Shown here in pieces: positions 28,261 to 37,285 of a stretch of DNA of 56,986 bases. Position 1 is the stretch's first letter, and every line of letters begins with the position of its first letter. Source of the stretch: Anaerococcus sp. Marseille-P3915 (lineage in GTDB: Bacteria; Bacillota; Clostridia; Tissierellales; Peptoniphilaceae); NCBI RefSeq assembly GCF_900258475.1, contig NZ_LT984887.1:888932-945917 (forward strand), given 5' to 3'. The position numbers and the translations under genes were made by a program. The notes beneath the pieces are model-generated. The model did no database searches. It was not told the DNA's origin and saw nothing but the letters and a program-made list of their open reading frames with translations.

Positions 28261-29568
28261 TTATTTGAGGGATGAATTTATCAGTTTAACAAAATCTTCG
28301 TTAGATTTTGTCCTTTTCATCCAATCGATTAACTCCAGAATAGATTCTGTTGTATTTAGGTCTGAATTTCTTAGCTTATAAATAGCTTCCATTTCTTCTT
28401 TTGATAAAAGAAGATCATCACGTCTTGTTGATGATTTCTCGATATTTATAGCTGGGAATATCCTTCTATTTGATAAACGTCTATCTAGGTGGATTTCCAT
28501 ATTACCTGTTCCCTTAAACTCTTCAAAAATCATATCATCCATCCTAGAACCAGTATCTACTAAGGCTGTGGCTAGTATTGTAAGTGAGCCACCATTTTCA
28601 ATATTTCTTGCAGCACCAAAAAATTGCTTTGGACCAACAAGGGCTAGTGGATCAAGACCACCTGATAGGGTCCTGCCTGATTGAGGTGTCATGATATTAT
28701 AGGCCCTTGCAAGCCTTGTGATGGAGTCAAGAAGAATCACTACATCCTTCTTCTCCTCAACAAACCTCTTAGCTCGCTCTAGGACCATTTCTGCTATGTC
28801 TATGTGGTTTTGTGGTGGCATGTCAAAGGTCGATGCAGCTACCTCAGTTCTCATCAAGACATTTTCTGGATCCCTATATTCATTTACAAATCTTATGAAA
28901 TCTGTTACTTCTTCTGGTCTTTCGTCGATTAGGAGGACCAATATTTTAAGGTCATCGTAGTTTTTTTCTAGGGCTCGTTCTATTTCTTTGATTAGTGTTG
29001 TCTTTCCTGCCTTTGGCTGAGAAACTATAAGGCCTCTTTGGCCCCTTCCTATCGGGCTTATTATATCAATTATTCTGCCAGATAAGTGTTTAGAATCTGT
29101 CTCCACACTTATTCTCTCATTCGGATAAATTGGTGTTAGGTCTTCAAAAGGTGGCCTATTAAAGGCATCCCCTGGCTTTATCCCATTTACACTTGATACA
29201 AATATTAAAGGAGAAAACTTATCCTTGTCGTGTTTTTCTCTAGCTATTCCCTCTATGTAGTCTCCTGTTTTTAGCCTAAACATCTTTATTTGTTTAGGTG
29301 GGACATAGATATCATCATCACCTGACTCGTAAAGTTGGGTTCTTAAGAATCCAAATCCATCTGGTAATATTTCAAGTATTCCGTCACAATCAAATTTAGA
29401 ACCTAGGTCATTTTCTCTTGCTTCTTGACTTTCTTCTTCCTTATTTTTATTTTCTTCTTCAATAAGTTTTATTAGTTCATCTTTTCTATATTTACTAATT
29501 GATTCTATGCCTAAGTCTTTTGCTATTTCTCTTAAATCAACTAATTTTTTATCTTTTAAATTATCCAT
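28261..29568 (-). CDS. rho: transcription termination factor Rho
   Basis: Rho is a hexameric RNA helicase that ends untranslated transcripts. The 435-residue protein has an N-terminal Rho_N SAP-like domain (LKDKKLVDLREIAKDLGIES), an acidic linker (about 35-50), the cold-shock RNA-binding domain (DGILEILPDGFGFLRT, then DDIYVPPKQIKMFRLKTGD), Walker A SQPKAGKTTL, and the Q/R loop region with TGSRMDDMIFEEFKGTGNME. The start codon at 29568 has no visible Shine-Dalgarno and lies 9 nt after the U-tract of the fba terminator. Rho usually regulates itself; here read-through of that hairpin is a candidate control point. Confidence 0.96.
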   Translation of the reverse strand: MDNLKDKKLVDLREIAKDLGIESISKYRKDELIKLIEEENKNKEEESQEARENDLGSKFDCDGILEILPDGFGFLRTQLYESGDDDIYVPPKQIKMFRLKTGDYIEGIAREKHDKDKFSPLIFVSSVNGIKPGDAFNRPPFEDLTPIYPNERISVETDSKHLSGRIIDIISPIGRGQRGLIVSQPKAGKTTLIKEIERALEKNYDDLKILVLLIDERPEEVTDFIRFVNEYRDPENVLMRTEVAASTFDMPPQNHIDIAEMVLERAKRFVEEKKDVVILLDSITRLARAYNIMTPQSGRTLSGGLDPLALVGPKQFFGAARNIENGGSLTILATALVDTGSRMDDMIFEEFKGTGNMEIHLDRRLSNRRIFPAINIEKSSTRRDDLLLSKEEMEAIYKLRNSDLNTTESILELIDWMKRTKSNEDFVKLINSSLK

Positions 29569-29577
29569 AAGTCTTAT

Positions 29578-29603
29578 AAAAAATCAAGGGGCACAAGGCC
29601 CCT
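29578..29603 (-). terminator. fba terminator abutting rho
   Basis: Leftward AGGGGC (29603-29598), 5-nt loop, GCCCCT (29592-29587), TGA, then six T (29583-29578). The rho ATG is 9 nt further on. Confidence 0.72.
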
Positions 29604-29628
29604 ATTCTTTTTCTTTTAATATCACTAT

Positions 29629-30495
29629 TTAGTTTTGTGCACTATTTGTGCTACCGAACATTTCAATTTTTTCTTCTACTAGGGCTTGTACTGCATCTGT
29701 ACCGTCTTTTAGAAGTTTTCTTGGATCAAAGCCCTTGCCTTGTTGGTCTTTGCCAGCTTCTATATAAGCTCTTGTTGCCTTAGCAAATTCGATTTGGCAT
29801 TCTGTATTTACGTTGATTTTTGATACTCCAAGGCTGATTGCTTTTTTGATTTGATCGCTTGGAATACCTGTACCACCGTGAAGAACTATTGGCATTTTAA
29901 CTGCATCAGAAATTTCTTGTAGTCTTTCAAAGTTAAGTCCTTGCCAATTAGCAGGATATACACCGTGGATATTACCGATACCTGCCGCTAGGAAGTCTAT
30001 ACCACATGCTGCAAGATTTTTACATTCTTCAACATCTGCAAGTTCACCAGCTGATGTAACACCATCTTCTTCTCCACCAATGCCACCTACTTCTCCTTCT
30101 ACTGAGATGCCTTTTTCGTGAGCAAGTTTAACAATTTCTCTTGTTTTTTCAAGGTTTTCATCTATTGGGAAGTGTGAGCCATCAAACATTACTGATGTAA
30201 AGCCAGCTTCTATACATGCTTTTGCACCTTCGTATGAACCATGGTCTAGGTGAATTGCTACAGGAACAGTTATATTTAGAGCATCGTGAAGATTTCTAAC
30301 TAGGTCAGCTACAACTTTGAAGCCTCCCATATATTTTGCAGCACCTTCACTTGATGCTATAATAACTGCAGTCTTCTTTGCTTCTGCAGCAAGTAGGATT
30401 GCCTTTGTCCATTCAAGGTTATTTGTATTGAAGTGGCCAATTGCATAACCATTTTCATAAGCTAAGTCTAACATTTCTTTTGCATTTACTAACAT
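29629..30495 (-). CDS. fba: class II fructose-1,6-bisphosphate aldolase
   Basis: The zinc enzyme of glycolysis and gluconeogenesis splits fructose-1,6-bisphosphate. The 288-residue protein shows NAKEMLDLAYENGYAIGHFN, metal-binding VAIHLDHGSYEGAK, VMFDGSHFPIDENL, the EGEVGGIGGEEDG loop and VLHGGTGIP near the phosphate site, so it is a class IIB aldolase. GGAGGAG precedes the ATG. A possible promoter (TTGCAA 30573-30568, TATCAT 30549-30544, 18-bp spacer) lies at the end of proS, and a small GGGC/GCCC hairpin sits beside the ribosome site. Confidence 0.95.
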   Translation of the reverse strand: MLVNAKEMLDLAYENGYAIGHFNTNNLEWTKAILLAAEAKKTAVIIASSEGAAKYMGGFKVVADLVRNLHDALNITVPVAIHLDHGSYEGAKACIEAGFTSVMFDGSHFPIDENLEKTREIVKLAHEKGISVEGEVGGIGGEEDGVTSAGELADVEECKNLAACGIDFLAAGIGNIHGVYPANWQGLNFERLQEISDAVKMPIVLHGGTGIPSDQIKKAISLGVSKINVNTECQIEFAKATRAYIEAGKDQQGKGFDPRKLLKDGTDAVQALVEEKIEMFGSTNSAQN

Positions 30496-30561
30496 TATTT
30501 TCTCCTCCGGGCTTATGCCCTAAAATTTATATCCTTTACTACTATGATACCCATTATTGCC

Positions 30562-32268
30562 TTAGTCTTGCAAATCTTTATGGATATTTTCTATAATTGT
30601 CTCTACAGCTTCTTCTTTATTTAGGTTAATATTTTCAAGATCAGATCTTTTTGAATATTCTACTATTCCTTCACTTGCATCCTTACCTACTGTTATCCTA
30701 TATGGAATTCCTATTAGGTCCCTGTCGTTAAATTTAACACCTGGGCGTTCTTTTCTATCATCAAGAAGAACATCTATCCTAGCATCTTTTAGATTTTTAT
30801 AAATCTCTTCACCTAGTTCTTTTTGCTCTTCCTTGTTTGGATTTACAATTGTAACTATGGCTTCAAATGGTGCTACAGATGTAGGCCAGATTATTCCCTT
30901 ATCATCGTGGTTTTGCTCTACAATTGCTGATACAGATCTTGATACACCTATACCGTAAGAGCCCATAACGAATGGTTTTGAAACGCCATTTTGGTCTAGG
31001 AAATTTGCCCCAATTGCTTCTGAGTATTTAGTTCCTAATTGGAAGATGTTTCCTACTTCTATACCACGAGCTGATAGATATTTTCCGCTGCCATCATAAG
31101 CATCATCGCCTTCTTTGGCTAGGGTTAAATCTTCTGCAATCTCCCCATCAAAATCCCTCTTATAGTTTGCATTTATATAGTGGTAGCCAGCCTTGTTAGC
31201 TCCCACTACAAGGTTATTAATTTCTGTAAGTGACTTATCAATTATTACCCTTACATCCTTTAGGCCGATTGGTCCTGTATAGCCAGGTTCAGTATATTTT
31301 TCTATACTTTCATCATCTGCCATGAAAATTTCATGCTCTGGAACACCTAGGTAGGCAATAAGTTTAGCTATATTTAAGTCCCTATCACCAGGGATAAAGA
31401 CAAATACAAGTTCTCCTTCTACCAAAAGGTCTACTGCCTTTGCACATTTGATTTTTTCTTCATTTAAGAATTCGCTTACATCTTCTATGGTTTTCTTGTC
31501 AGTAGTTTTTACTAATTCCAATTCTTTTTCTTCTTCTTTTATAACCGGAACTATGCTTCTTGCCTTTTCGTCTGTATAAGCCTTATCAGAATTTTCTGTA
31601 TAAAGGATGACTCCTTCACCACTTTCAGCAAGGGCCATAAATTCGTGACTCTTTCTACCACCCATAGCTCCTGTATCACCTTCAACTATTCTGTAGTCAA
31701 GCTTCATTTTGTCAAAGGCATATTCATAAGCCTTCCACATATTGTCATATGCTTTTTCTAGTCCTTCAAAGTCTTGGTCAAAGGTGTAGGCGTCTTTCAT
31801 TAGGAAATCACGTGACCTATTTATACCAAATCTAGGTCTTTTCTCATCCCTAAACTTATCTACTATTTGGTAGATATTAAGTGGAAGTTGCTTATAAGAA
31901 TTAAGCTCGTCTTTTACTAAATCTACGAAAGATTCTTCGGCTGTTGGACCTAGGGCGTATTCCCTATCGTGTCTGTCTTTAATTTTAAACATCTCAGGAC
32001 CAAATGTTTCCCATCTGCCTGATGCATCCCAAATTTCTCTAGGTTGTAAGATTGATGTTGATACCTCAATTGCTCCATGGCTATCCATGGCATCTCTAAC
32101 TATTGCTTCGATTTTATTTATAACCTTTTTACCAAGTGGTAGGAAGGAATAAATTCCTGAAGCTTGACGTCTGATAAAAGCACCTCTAGTTAGAAGCTTG
32201 TGGCTTGCTGTTTCAGCATCCACAGGATCTTCTCTTAGGGTTGGCATATAATAATTTGATAATCTCAT
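30562..32268 (-). CDS. proS: prolyl-tRNA synthetase
   Basis: The 568-residue class II synthetase is the bacterial type with an editing (INS) domain between motifs 2 and 3. Motif 1 lies in IRRQASGIYSFLPLG; motif 2 includes RDEKRPRFGINRSRDFLMKDAYTFD; motif 3 is SYGIGVSRSVSAIVEQ. The INS region (about 225-385) contains GDRDLNIAKL and GPIGLKDVRVIID. A C-terminal anticodon-binding domain follows. It starts at the tex stop codon (adjacent, no gap). Confidence 0.97.
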   Translation of the reverse strand: MRLSNYYMPTLREDPVDAETASHKLLTRGAFIRRQASGIYSFLPLGKKVINKIEAIVRDAMDSHGAIEVSTSILQPREIWDASGRWETFGPEMFKIKDRHDREYALGPTAEESFVDLVKDELNSYKQLPLNIYQIVDKFRDEKRPRFGINRSRDFLMKDAYTFDQDFEGLEKAYDNMWKAYEYAFDKMKLDYRIVEGDTGAMGGRKSHEFMALAESGEGVILYTENSDKAYTDEKARSIVPVIKEEEKELELVKTTDKKTIEDVSEFLNEEKIKCAKAVDLLVEGELVFVFIPGDRDLNIAKLIAYLGVPEHEIFMADDESIEKYTEPGYTGPIGLKDVRVIIDKSLTEINNLVVGANKAGYHYINANYKRDFDGEIAEDLTLAKEGDDAYDGSGKYLSARGIEVGNIFQLGTKYSEAIGANFLDQNGVSKPFVMGSYGIGVSRSVSAIVEQNHDDKGIIWPTSVAPFEAIVTIVNPNKEEQKELGEEIYKNLKDARIDVLLDDRKERPGVKFNDRDLIGIPYRITVGKDASEGIVEYSKRSDLENINLNKEEAVETIIENIHKDLQD

Positions 32269-34362
32269 TTAATTAACACTCCTCATTGAAAGACCAATTC
32301 TTTCTTTTTTCTTATCTATTTCTATAATTTTTACAGTAACTACCTCAGAGTTTGTCAAAACATCGTGAGGATTTTTTATAAACTTATCGGAAATTTCTGA
32401 TATATGGACTAGACCATCTGTTCCTACTCCAATATCTACAAAAGCTCCAAAATCAGTTATGTTTCTAACTTTCCCTTTAAGTATCATACCCTCTTTTAGG
32501 TCATCAAGACTCATAACTTCTTTTTTTGTCAAAACCTCGGGATTATCATCTCTCGGGTCCCTTCCGGGCTTCTTTAGCTCTTTTATGATGTCTATTAGAG
32601 TCGGTTCTCCTACTTCTAGTTTTTGAGCCGTTTCTTCTATATTTATATCATCTAAGTTTAAGCCTTCTAGTTTTTTTGCTATCTTGTAGCTTTCAGGGTG
32701 GACTCCTGTATTATCCAAAATCTCGGGTGATGATGGAAATCTCAAAAAGCCTGCAGCAAGCTCGTATGTTTTCTTGCCAAGGCCCTTTACATCTAAAAGG
32801 TCCTTCCTATATTTAATCTTTCCATCCTTGAAATCTTCTTCGATTCTTTTTGCAAGATTTTGATTTAGACCTGATACATATGATAAAAGCTTATAGGAAG
32901 CATTATTTATACTAACTCCCACCTCATTTACCGCATCTTCTACAACCTTAGCAAGCTCTAAATCAAGCTTTTTAGCATCAAGATCGTGTTGGTATTGGCC
33001 AACTCCTATGTGTTTTGGCTCAATTTTTACAAGCTCTGCCATAGGGTCTTGGAGTCTTCTTGCCATTGAAATTGCTCCTCTTATAGTTACATCTAGGTCT
33101 GGAAATTCTTCTTCTCCAAGGGCTGAAGCTGAGTAAACACTAGCCCCTGCCTCATTTACTATAGCATAGCTTACCCCTTCTACTTCCTTAAGGAGTTTAT
33201 TTACAACTAGCTCAGTTTCCCTAGATGCTGTTGCATTACCAAGAGCTATAAGGCTTACTCCGTATTTTTCTATAAGTTTTTTTAAAGTTGCAATAGCCTC
33301 TTTTTCTTTCTTATGGGGTTCTACCGGATAAATTACTGCCTTATCCAAATATTTTCCATTCTTATCTACAACTGCTACCTTACAACCTGTCCTAAAACCT
33401 GGGTCAAGCCCCATTACAACCTGACCTTTGATTGGTCTTTGCAATAAATAAGGCTTTAGATTGTCTCCAAATACTCTGATAGATTCATCGCTTGCTTCTT
33501 CTGTTAGCTTATTTCTTAGCTCTGTTGTAATCGAAGGAAGCATTAATCTCTTGTAAGCATCATCGATTGTAGCTTTTACCAAGCCTTCTTGGTAAGAATT
33601 ATAGACCTTATCCTGACTTATTAGCTTATAGATTAAGTTTTTGTTATAGTCATCAGTAAAATCAATCTTTACAGTCAATATATCTTCTTTTTCAGCCCTA
33701 TTTATAGCTAAAATTTGGAAAGATTTCAAATCCTTAAGCTTTTTAGAAAAATCATGGTAATTTTCGTAAAGATTATCTTCTTCTGCCTTAAGCTTGCTCA
33801 CTAGACTTGCCCTCACAAGGCCATCTCTTCTTATAATATTTCTAGCTTCTATTGAATTTGCAATGTCTTCTGCAAGTATATCTAGAGCTCTTATTATAAT
33901 TTCCTTTTCATCTTCTAAATTTTCTTGCTTATAATTAATAGCTTCCTTTATGGCTGCTTCTTCATCGCTAATCCCTGTAAGAAGCTTATCTAAAAACTTA
34001 TCAAGTCCAAATTCTCTAGATATATCAGCCCTGGTCTTTCTTCTAGATTTGAAAGGTGCGTAAATATCTTCTAAGATTGTAAGGGTGTTAGTTGCTAAGA
34101 TTTTTTCTTTTAATTCATCTGTAAGCTCTCCCTTATTATCAATGGCATTTATTATTTCTTCCTGCCTTTTTTCGATATTTCTTAGCTTGTTGAGATTTTT
34201 TTCAATATCTCTTATCTCAACATCTGTAAGATTACCTGTAACTTCCTTCCTATACCTAGCTATAAAGGCTACTGTTGAGCCTTCATCCAAGAGTGTGATA
34301 ACATTGTCTATTGAGTCTTCTTTAATATTTAATTCTTTTGATAAAATTTCTGTAATATTCAT
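32269..34362 (-). CDS. tex: Tex-family RNA-binding transcription accessory protein
   Basis: The 697-residue protein has the Tex layout: N-terminal helical region (EVTGNLTDVEIRDIEK), a YqgF/RNase H-like domain (QVVMGLDPGFRTGCKVAVVD), helix-hairpin-helix repeats (DVKGLGKKTYELAAGFLRF) and a C-terminal S1 domain (EGMILKGKVRNITDFGAFVD). Tex binds nucleic acids and influences transcription; its exact function is unsettled. AAGGAA precedes the ATG. It lies between traX and proS in a leftward operon. Confidence 0.95.
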   Translation of the reverse strand: MNITEILSKELNIKEDSIDNVITLLDEGSTVAFIARYRKEVTGNLTDVEIRDIEKNLNKLRNIEKRQEEIINAIDNKGELTDELKEKILATNTLTILEDIYAPFKSRRKTRADISREFGLDKFLDKLLTGISDEEAAIKEAINYKQENLEDEKEIIIRALDILAEDIANSIEARNIIRRDGLVRASLVSKLKAEEDNLYENYHDFSKKLKDLKSFQILAINRAEKEDILTVKIDFTDDYNKNLIYKLISQDKVYNSYQEGLVKATIDDAYKRLMLPSITTELRNKLTEEASDESIRVFGDNLKPYLLQRPIKGQVVMGLDPGFRTGCKVAVVDKNGKYLDKAVIYPVEPHKKEKEAIATLKKLIEKYGVSLIALGNATASRETELVVNKLLKEVEGVSYAIVNEAGASVYSASALGEEEFPDLDVTIRGAISMARRLQDPMAELVKIEPKHIGVGQYQHDLDAKKLDLELAKVVEDAVNEVGVSINNASYKLLSYVSGLNQNLAKRIEEDFKDGKIKYRKDLLDVKGLGKKTYELAAGFLRFPSSPEILDNTGVHPESYKIAKKLEGLNLDDINIEETAQKLEVGEPTLIDIIKELKKPGRDPRDDNPEVLTKKEVMSLDDLKEGMILKGKVRNITDFGAFVDIGVGTDGLVHISEISDKFIKNPHDVLTNSEVVTVKIIEIDKKKERIGLSMRSVN

Positions 34363-34369
34363 AAATTCC

Positions 34370-35113
34370 TTATAATAAAATAATTTTCAATATATATATA
34401 ATTAATAAATGTGCTGGATAAAATATATAAAATCCCCACTTGCTAGATTTACCTTTTTGTCCGTTATATAAAAATATGAGTGGTATAGATAAATAAACCA
34501 TGTAAGGAATATAAACCGCATAGCCTCTAGTGAATCGCGAAAAGGCAAATGACAATAAAATCGCAAGGCCTGTCATTATTTTACTATTTCTTGCAAAATA
34601 TAATAGACCAATAGCTGTGATTACCTTATAAGTATAGTCAGCTTTTATGCCAATAGCTATTAAGGATACACTTATAAATGACAAACAAATAAGCAATATT
34701 TTCTTGAAAGTATCCATTTCTTCAGCTATTTGCCATATATAAAGCATGGTTCCAGCCAAAAATAAGGTGAAAAATACATTTTGCCTTGAAAAGTCAAAAA
34801 CCGTTCCTGTAAAGGCTAGGTCATAAAATATTTCTGAAACGAAGGCAAAAATTAATAACCTAGCCAGGTATTTTTTAATATCACTTGTTAGTATAATCCC
34901 TTGGACTAATAGAAAGGAAAATATTGGCATGGCGATTCTCCCTATTAGCATGAAAGTATCTGCAAGTTTAATATATCCTAAACCATATAATAAAAATGAT
35001 TGTGCTAGGTGACTTAGAAGCATGGCTGTAGATGCTATTACCTTTAAAGCACTTGTACTTAGAAATCTCCTATCAGATTTCCATGATTTTAATAGTTCTT
35101 CCCTGTTTATCAT
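34370..35113 (-). CDS. TraX family membrane protein
   Basis: The 247-residue protein has about seven transmembrane segments and opens with STSALKVIASTAMLLSHLAQ, the TraX signature. It ends in YIFYPAHLLIIYILKIILL, matching the family FY.YP.H motif. TraX of F plasmids N-acetylates pilin, but chromosomal Firmicutes copies have no known substrate. It overlaps the preceding membrane-protein gene by ATGA, implying coupling. No conjugation genes are near. Confidence 0.88.
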   Translation of the reverse strand: MINREELLKSWKSDRRFLSTSALKVIASTAMLLSHLAQSFLLYGLGYIKLADTFMLIGRIAMPIFSFLLVQGIILTSDIKKYLARLLIFAFVSEIFYDLAFTGTVFDFSRQNVFFTLFLAGTMLYIWQIAEEMDTFKKILLICLSFISVSLIAIGIKADYTYKVITAIGLLYFARNSKIMTGLAILLSFAFSRFTRGYAVYIPYMVYLSIPLIFLYNGQKGKSSKWGFYIFYPAHLLIIYILKIILL

Positions 35114-36237
35114 TGGTAGTTTCCTTTAATGAAGTTTATCTTATATTTCGGAAAAATTAAAGATATAGTTTTACCAGCTAAGCTATGATCTTTCTCATTT
35201 ACTTTATCAATATGACTTGGATCAAAGAAAACCATCTTTAGCTCTCTTGATTTGTTATCATCTATACTTAACTCGAATTTATACCTTTCCCTATCTTCAT
35301 CATAGGCTAAAAGAATATCCATAAATCTTCCATAGTCATAATCATTTATAACTTCAAATTCTAAATCTACCCTGTAGGAGTCATCTTCTAATAAATTAAA
35401 TTTTGCTTTCTCACTCTTGTAAGAGATTGTTTTTTTTGTATTCAAATCTGTTAGAGTCATTGTAGTTACTAAGTTGTTTGAACTAGCCATCAAATTAATT
35501 ATATCTGTATTAGAGAGATCTTTTTCAATTTTTTCTATTGGTTCATCAGCTTTTAATTTCTTTTTGAAATTTGACATAGGAATAGGCCCTTTTGAATCTA
35601 TTTTCTCTTTTGCCTCTTCTATACTACTTTTATTTTTAAGCACTCTTCTATGGCGCTTCTTAGAATTTTTATTATCTGATGATAAATAAGCATCTATATC
35701 CGAAAAATCCATCTGATCGTCTATAACTATATTTTCTTTTTGGCTCAGATATTGATAAGTCGAATATAAGGTCTTAAAAACCATATACAAAAAAGAAAGA
35801 CTTGTTAAAAGATTTATAATGTTTTTAGGTAAGACATTATTAAAATTAACAAGATTTACGATAAGCATAAGTAAAAAAGGTCTTATCCCAGTAAATTTCA
35901 CAAAATTCTTTAGGGATGAATCTTCACGCTTTTCTTTCTTTTTAAGCTTAATTAAAATTAACAAAACTCTTATCAAAAAATCTATGAAAGCTGCTATGTA
36001 AAGGCCTATAACAATATTGAAAACATAAGGGTAGTTGTTATATATATCAAATGGCAAACTCCTTATACTCAAATCGATTAAAAAGCTTGTTGTCAGTAAA
36101 AATAAGCCGCTTTTTCTAAAGGTCTTTGATGCAATATATAGAATGATTAGGACAAGAAAAGCTCCTATTGCAAATCCTATAAATTGATTATTTATTATAA
36201 AATTGTAAATTTGCTCTAAAATTATTGAATAGTCCAT
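35110..36237 (-). CDS. unrecognised multi-pass membrane protein
   Basis: I do not recognise the family. The 375-residue protein has about five hydrophobic helices within residues 15-160 (for example FAIGAFLVLIILYIA and INLLTSLSFLYMVFKTL). A basic linker (KNSKKRHRRVLKNK, near 195) follows, then a C-terminal soluble domain (about 235-375) of alternating strands ending in LIFPKYKINFIKGNY. That domain is rich in acidic and basic residues (LNLLEDDSYRVDLEFEVIND-like). It is translationally coupled to traX. A TATAAT lies near 36272 upstream. Function unknown; the pairing suggests an envelope role. Confidence 0.75.
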   Translation of the reverse strand: MDYSIILEQIYNFIINNQFIGFAIGAFLVLIILYIASKTFRKSGLFLLTTSFLIDLSIRSLPFDIYNNYPYVFNIVIGLYIAAFIDFLIRVLLILIKLKKKEKREDSSLKNFVKFTGIRPFLLMLIVNLVNFNNVLPKNIINLLTSLSFLYMVFKTLYSTYQYLSQKENIVIDDQMDFSDIDAYLSSDNKNSKKRHRRVLKNKSSIEEAKEKIDSKGPIPMSNFKKKLKADEPIEKIEKDLSNTDIINLMASSNNLVTTMTLTDLNTKKTISYKSEKAKFNLLEDDSYRVDLEFEVINDYDYGRFMDILLAYDEDRERYKFELSIDDNKSRELKMVFFDPSHIDKVNEKDHSLAGKTISLIFPKYKINFIKGNYQ

Positions 36238-36318
36238 TTTTGCTCCATTCTAATTATTTAATTCTAACACTATATATTATATAGACGAAATAAAAAAATA
36301 CTAGTAAAATGTATTTAT

Positions 36319-36393
36319 GCTAGAATAACTCAATGGTAGAGTAACGGTATCGTAAACCGGAAGTTGCAGGTTCAAGTCCTGTTTCTAGCTCCA
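36319..36393 (+). tRNA. tRNA-Thr (anticodon CGU)
   Basis: The 75-nt cloverleaf includes an encoded CCA. The acceptor stem is GCTAGAA/TTCTAGC (7 perfect pairs), the D stem ACTC/GAGT, the anticodon stem ACGGT/ACCGG (top pair A-G mismatched) with loop ATCGTAA, and the T arm GCAGG-TTCAAGT-CCTGT. Anticodon CGT reads ACG. The U discriminator matches the Bacillus tRNA-Thr I recall. It stands alone on the + strand, followed by a strong terminator, next to the threonine biosynthesis operon. Confidence 0.93.
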
Positions 36394-36398
36394 TCTAC

Positions 36399-36426
36399 AA
36401 AGGCTAGCTATTTAAAGCTAGCCTTT
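36399..36426. terminator. terminator after tRNA-Thr, shared with thrB
   Basis: AAAGGCTAGC (36399-36408), 8-nt loop, GCTAGCCTTT (36417-36426) and further T. Strong rightward; also able to end the convergent thrB transcript. Confidence 0.87.
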
Positions 36427-36427
36427 T

Positions 36428-37285
36428 TTATAAATTTTCTATATATGCCCCTTCTGGGTCAATTTTAAGTTTTTTTACCTGCCAAGTTGAAAAATCACTT
36501 GCCATATTTTTTTTGATATCATCAAAAATATCATCTCTCTTATCTGCTATTAGCATCATTGTAGGACCTGCTCCACTTAAGTAAACACCTAGTGCTCCAA
36601 GCTCTAATGATTTATTATATATTTTATCATAGCCTTTTATTAAGGATTTCCTATATGGCTGGTGGATTTTATCATATAGACAAATTTTTATTAAATCCTT
36701 GTCTAAATCTTTTAGGGCAAAGCCAAGAACAGCCGCTCTTTGTATATTATTTATAGCATCTTTTAGTAGAAGTTTATCAGATATCACATTTCTGGAATCT
36801 TCTGTCCTTAGCTTAAAGTCAGGAATTAGACCGATTAATTCAAGATTTTTATTTGGTATTATTTTTTTATGATAAACTCTCTCCCCATCCCTTACACAAA
36901 GCAAAAGTCCTCCAAATATTGCAGGTCCTACATTGTCTGGATGGCCTTCTATCTCTACTGCAATATCAAGGGCTAAATCCTTATCAATTTTTCCTTCTAA
37001 GATGTAAAGGGCAGCATAAATTCCTGCAACGATACAAGTTGATGAAGACCCAAGACCCCTTGTCATTGGCACTAGCCCATCTATTTCTACCTCTATAGGA
37101 ATAGCTTCCTTTCCTAGGTAAGAAAAAGTATATTTATAGGCTTCTATAACTAGGTTATCCTCTCTAAATTCATCACCTTCCCTAAAGTTAAAACTATTAT
37201 AAAGATTAAGTGATAAACCATAACTATCAAAGCCACAACCTACATTTGCACTTGTTGCAGGTACCTTGATCATAAATCCCTTCAT
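36428..37285 (-). CDS. thrB: homoserine kinase
   Basis: The GHMP-family kinase phosphorylates homoserine for threonine synthesis. The 285-residue protein starts with IKVPATSANVGCGFDSYGLS, has the phosphate-binding loop MTRGLGSSSTCIVAG and EIEGHPDNVGPAIFGGLL, and the third motif GVYLSGAGPTMMLI. It overlaps thrC by ATGA. As last gene of hom-thrC-thrB it completes the aspartate-semialdehyde to threonine branch. Confidence 0.95.
   Translation of the reverse strand: MKGFMIKVPATSANVGCGFDSYGLSLNLYNSFNFREGDEFREDNLVIEAYKYTFSYLGKEAIPIEVEIDGLVPMTRGLGSSSTCIVAGIYAALYILEGKIDKDLALDIAVEIEGHPDNVGPAIFGGLLLCVRDGERVYHKKIIPNKNLELIGLIPDFKLRTEDSRNVISDKLLLKDAINNIQRAAVLGFALKDLDKDLIKICLYDKIHQPYRKSLIKGYDKIYNKSLELGALGVYLSGAGPTMMLIADKRDDIFDDIKKNMASDFSTWQVKKLKIDPEGAYIENL

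Noticed and set aside
30505-30520. GGGC/GCCC hairpin before fba as a terminator
   Set aside because: Only four G/C pairs and no T-run on either side; it more likely lies in the fba leader.
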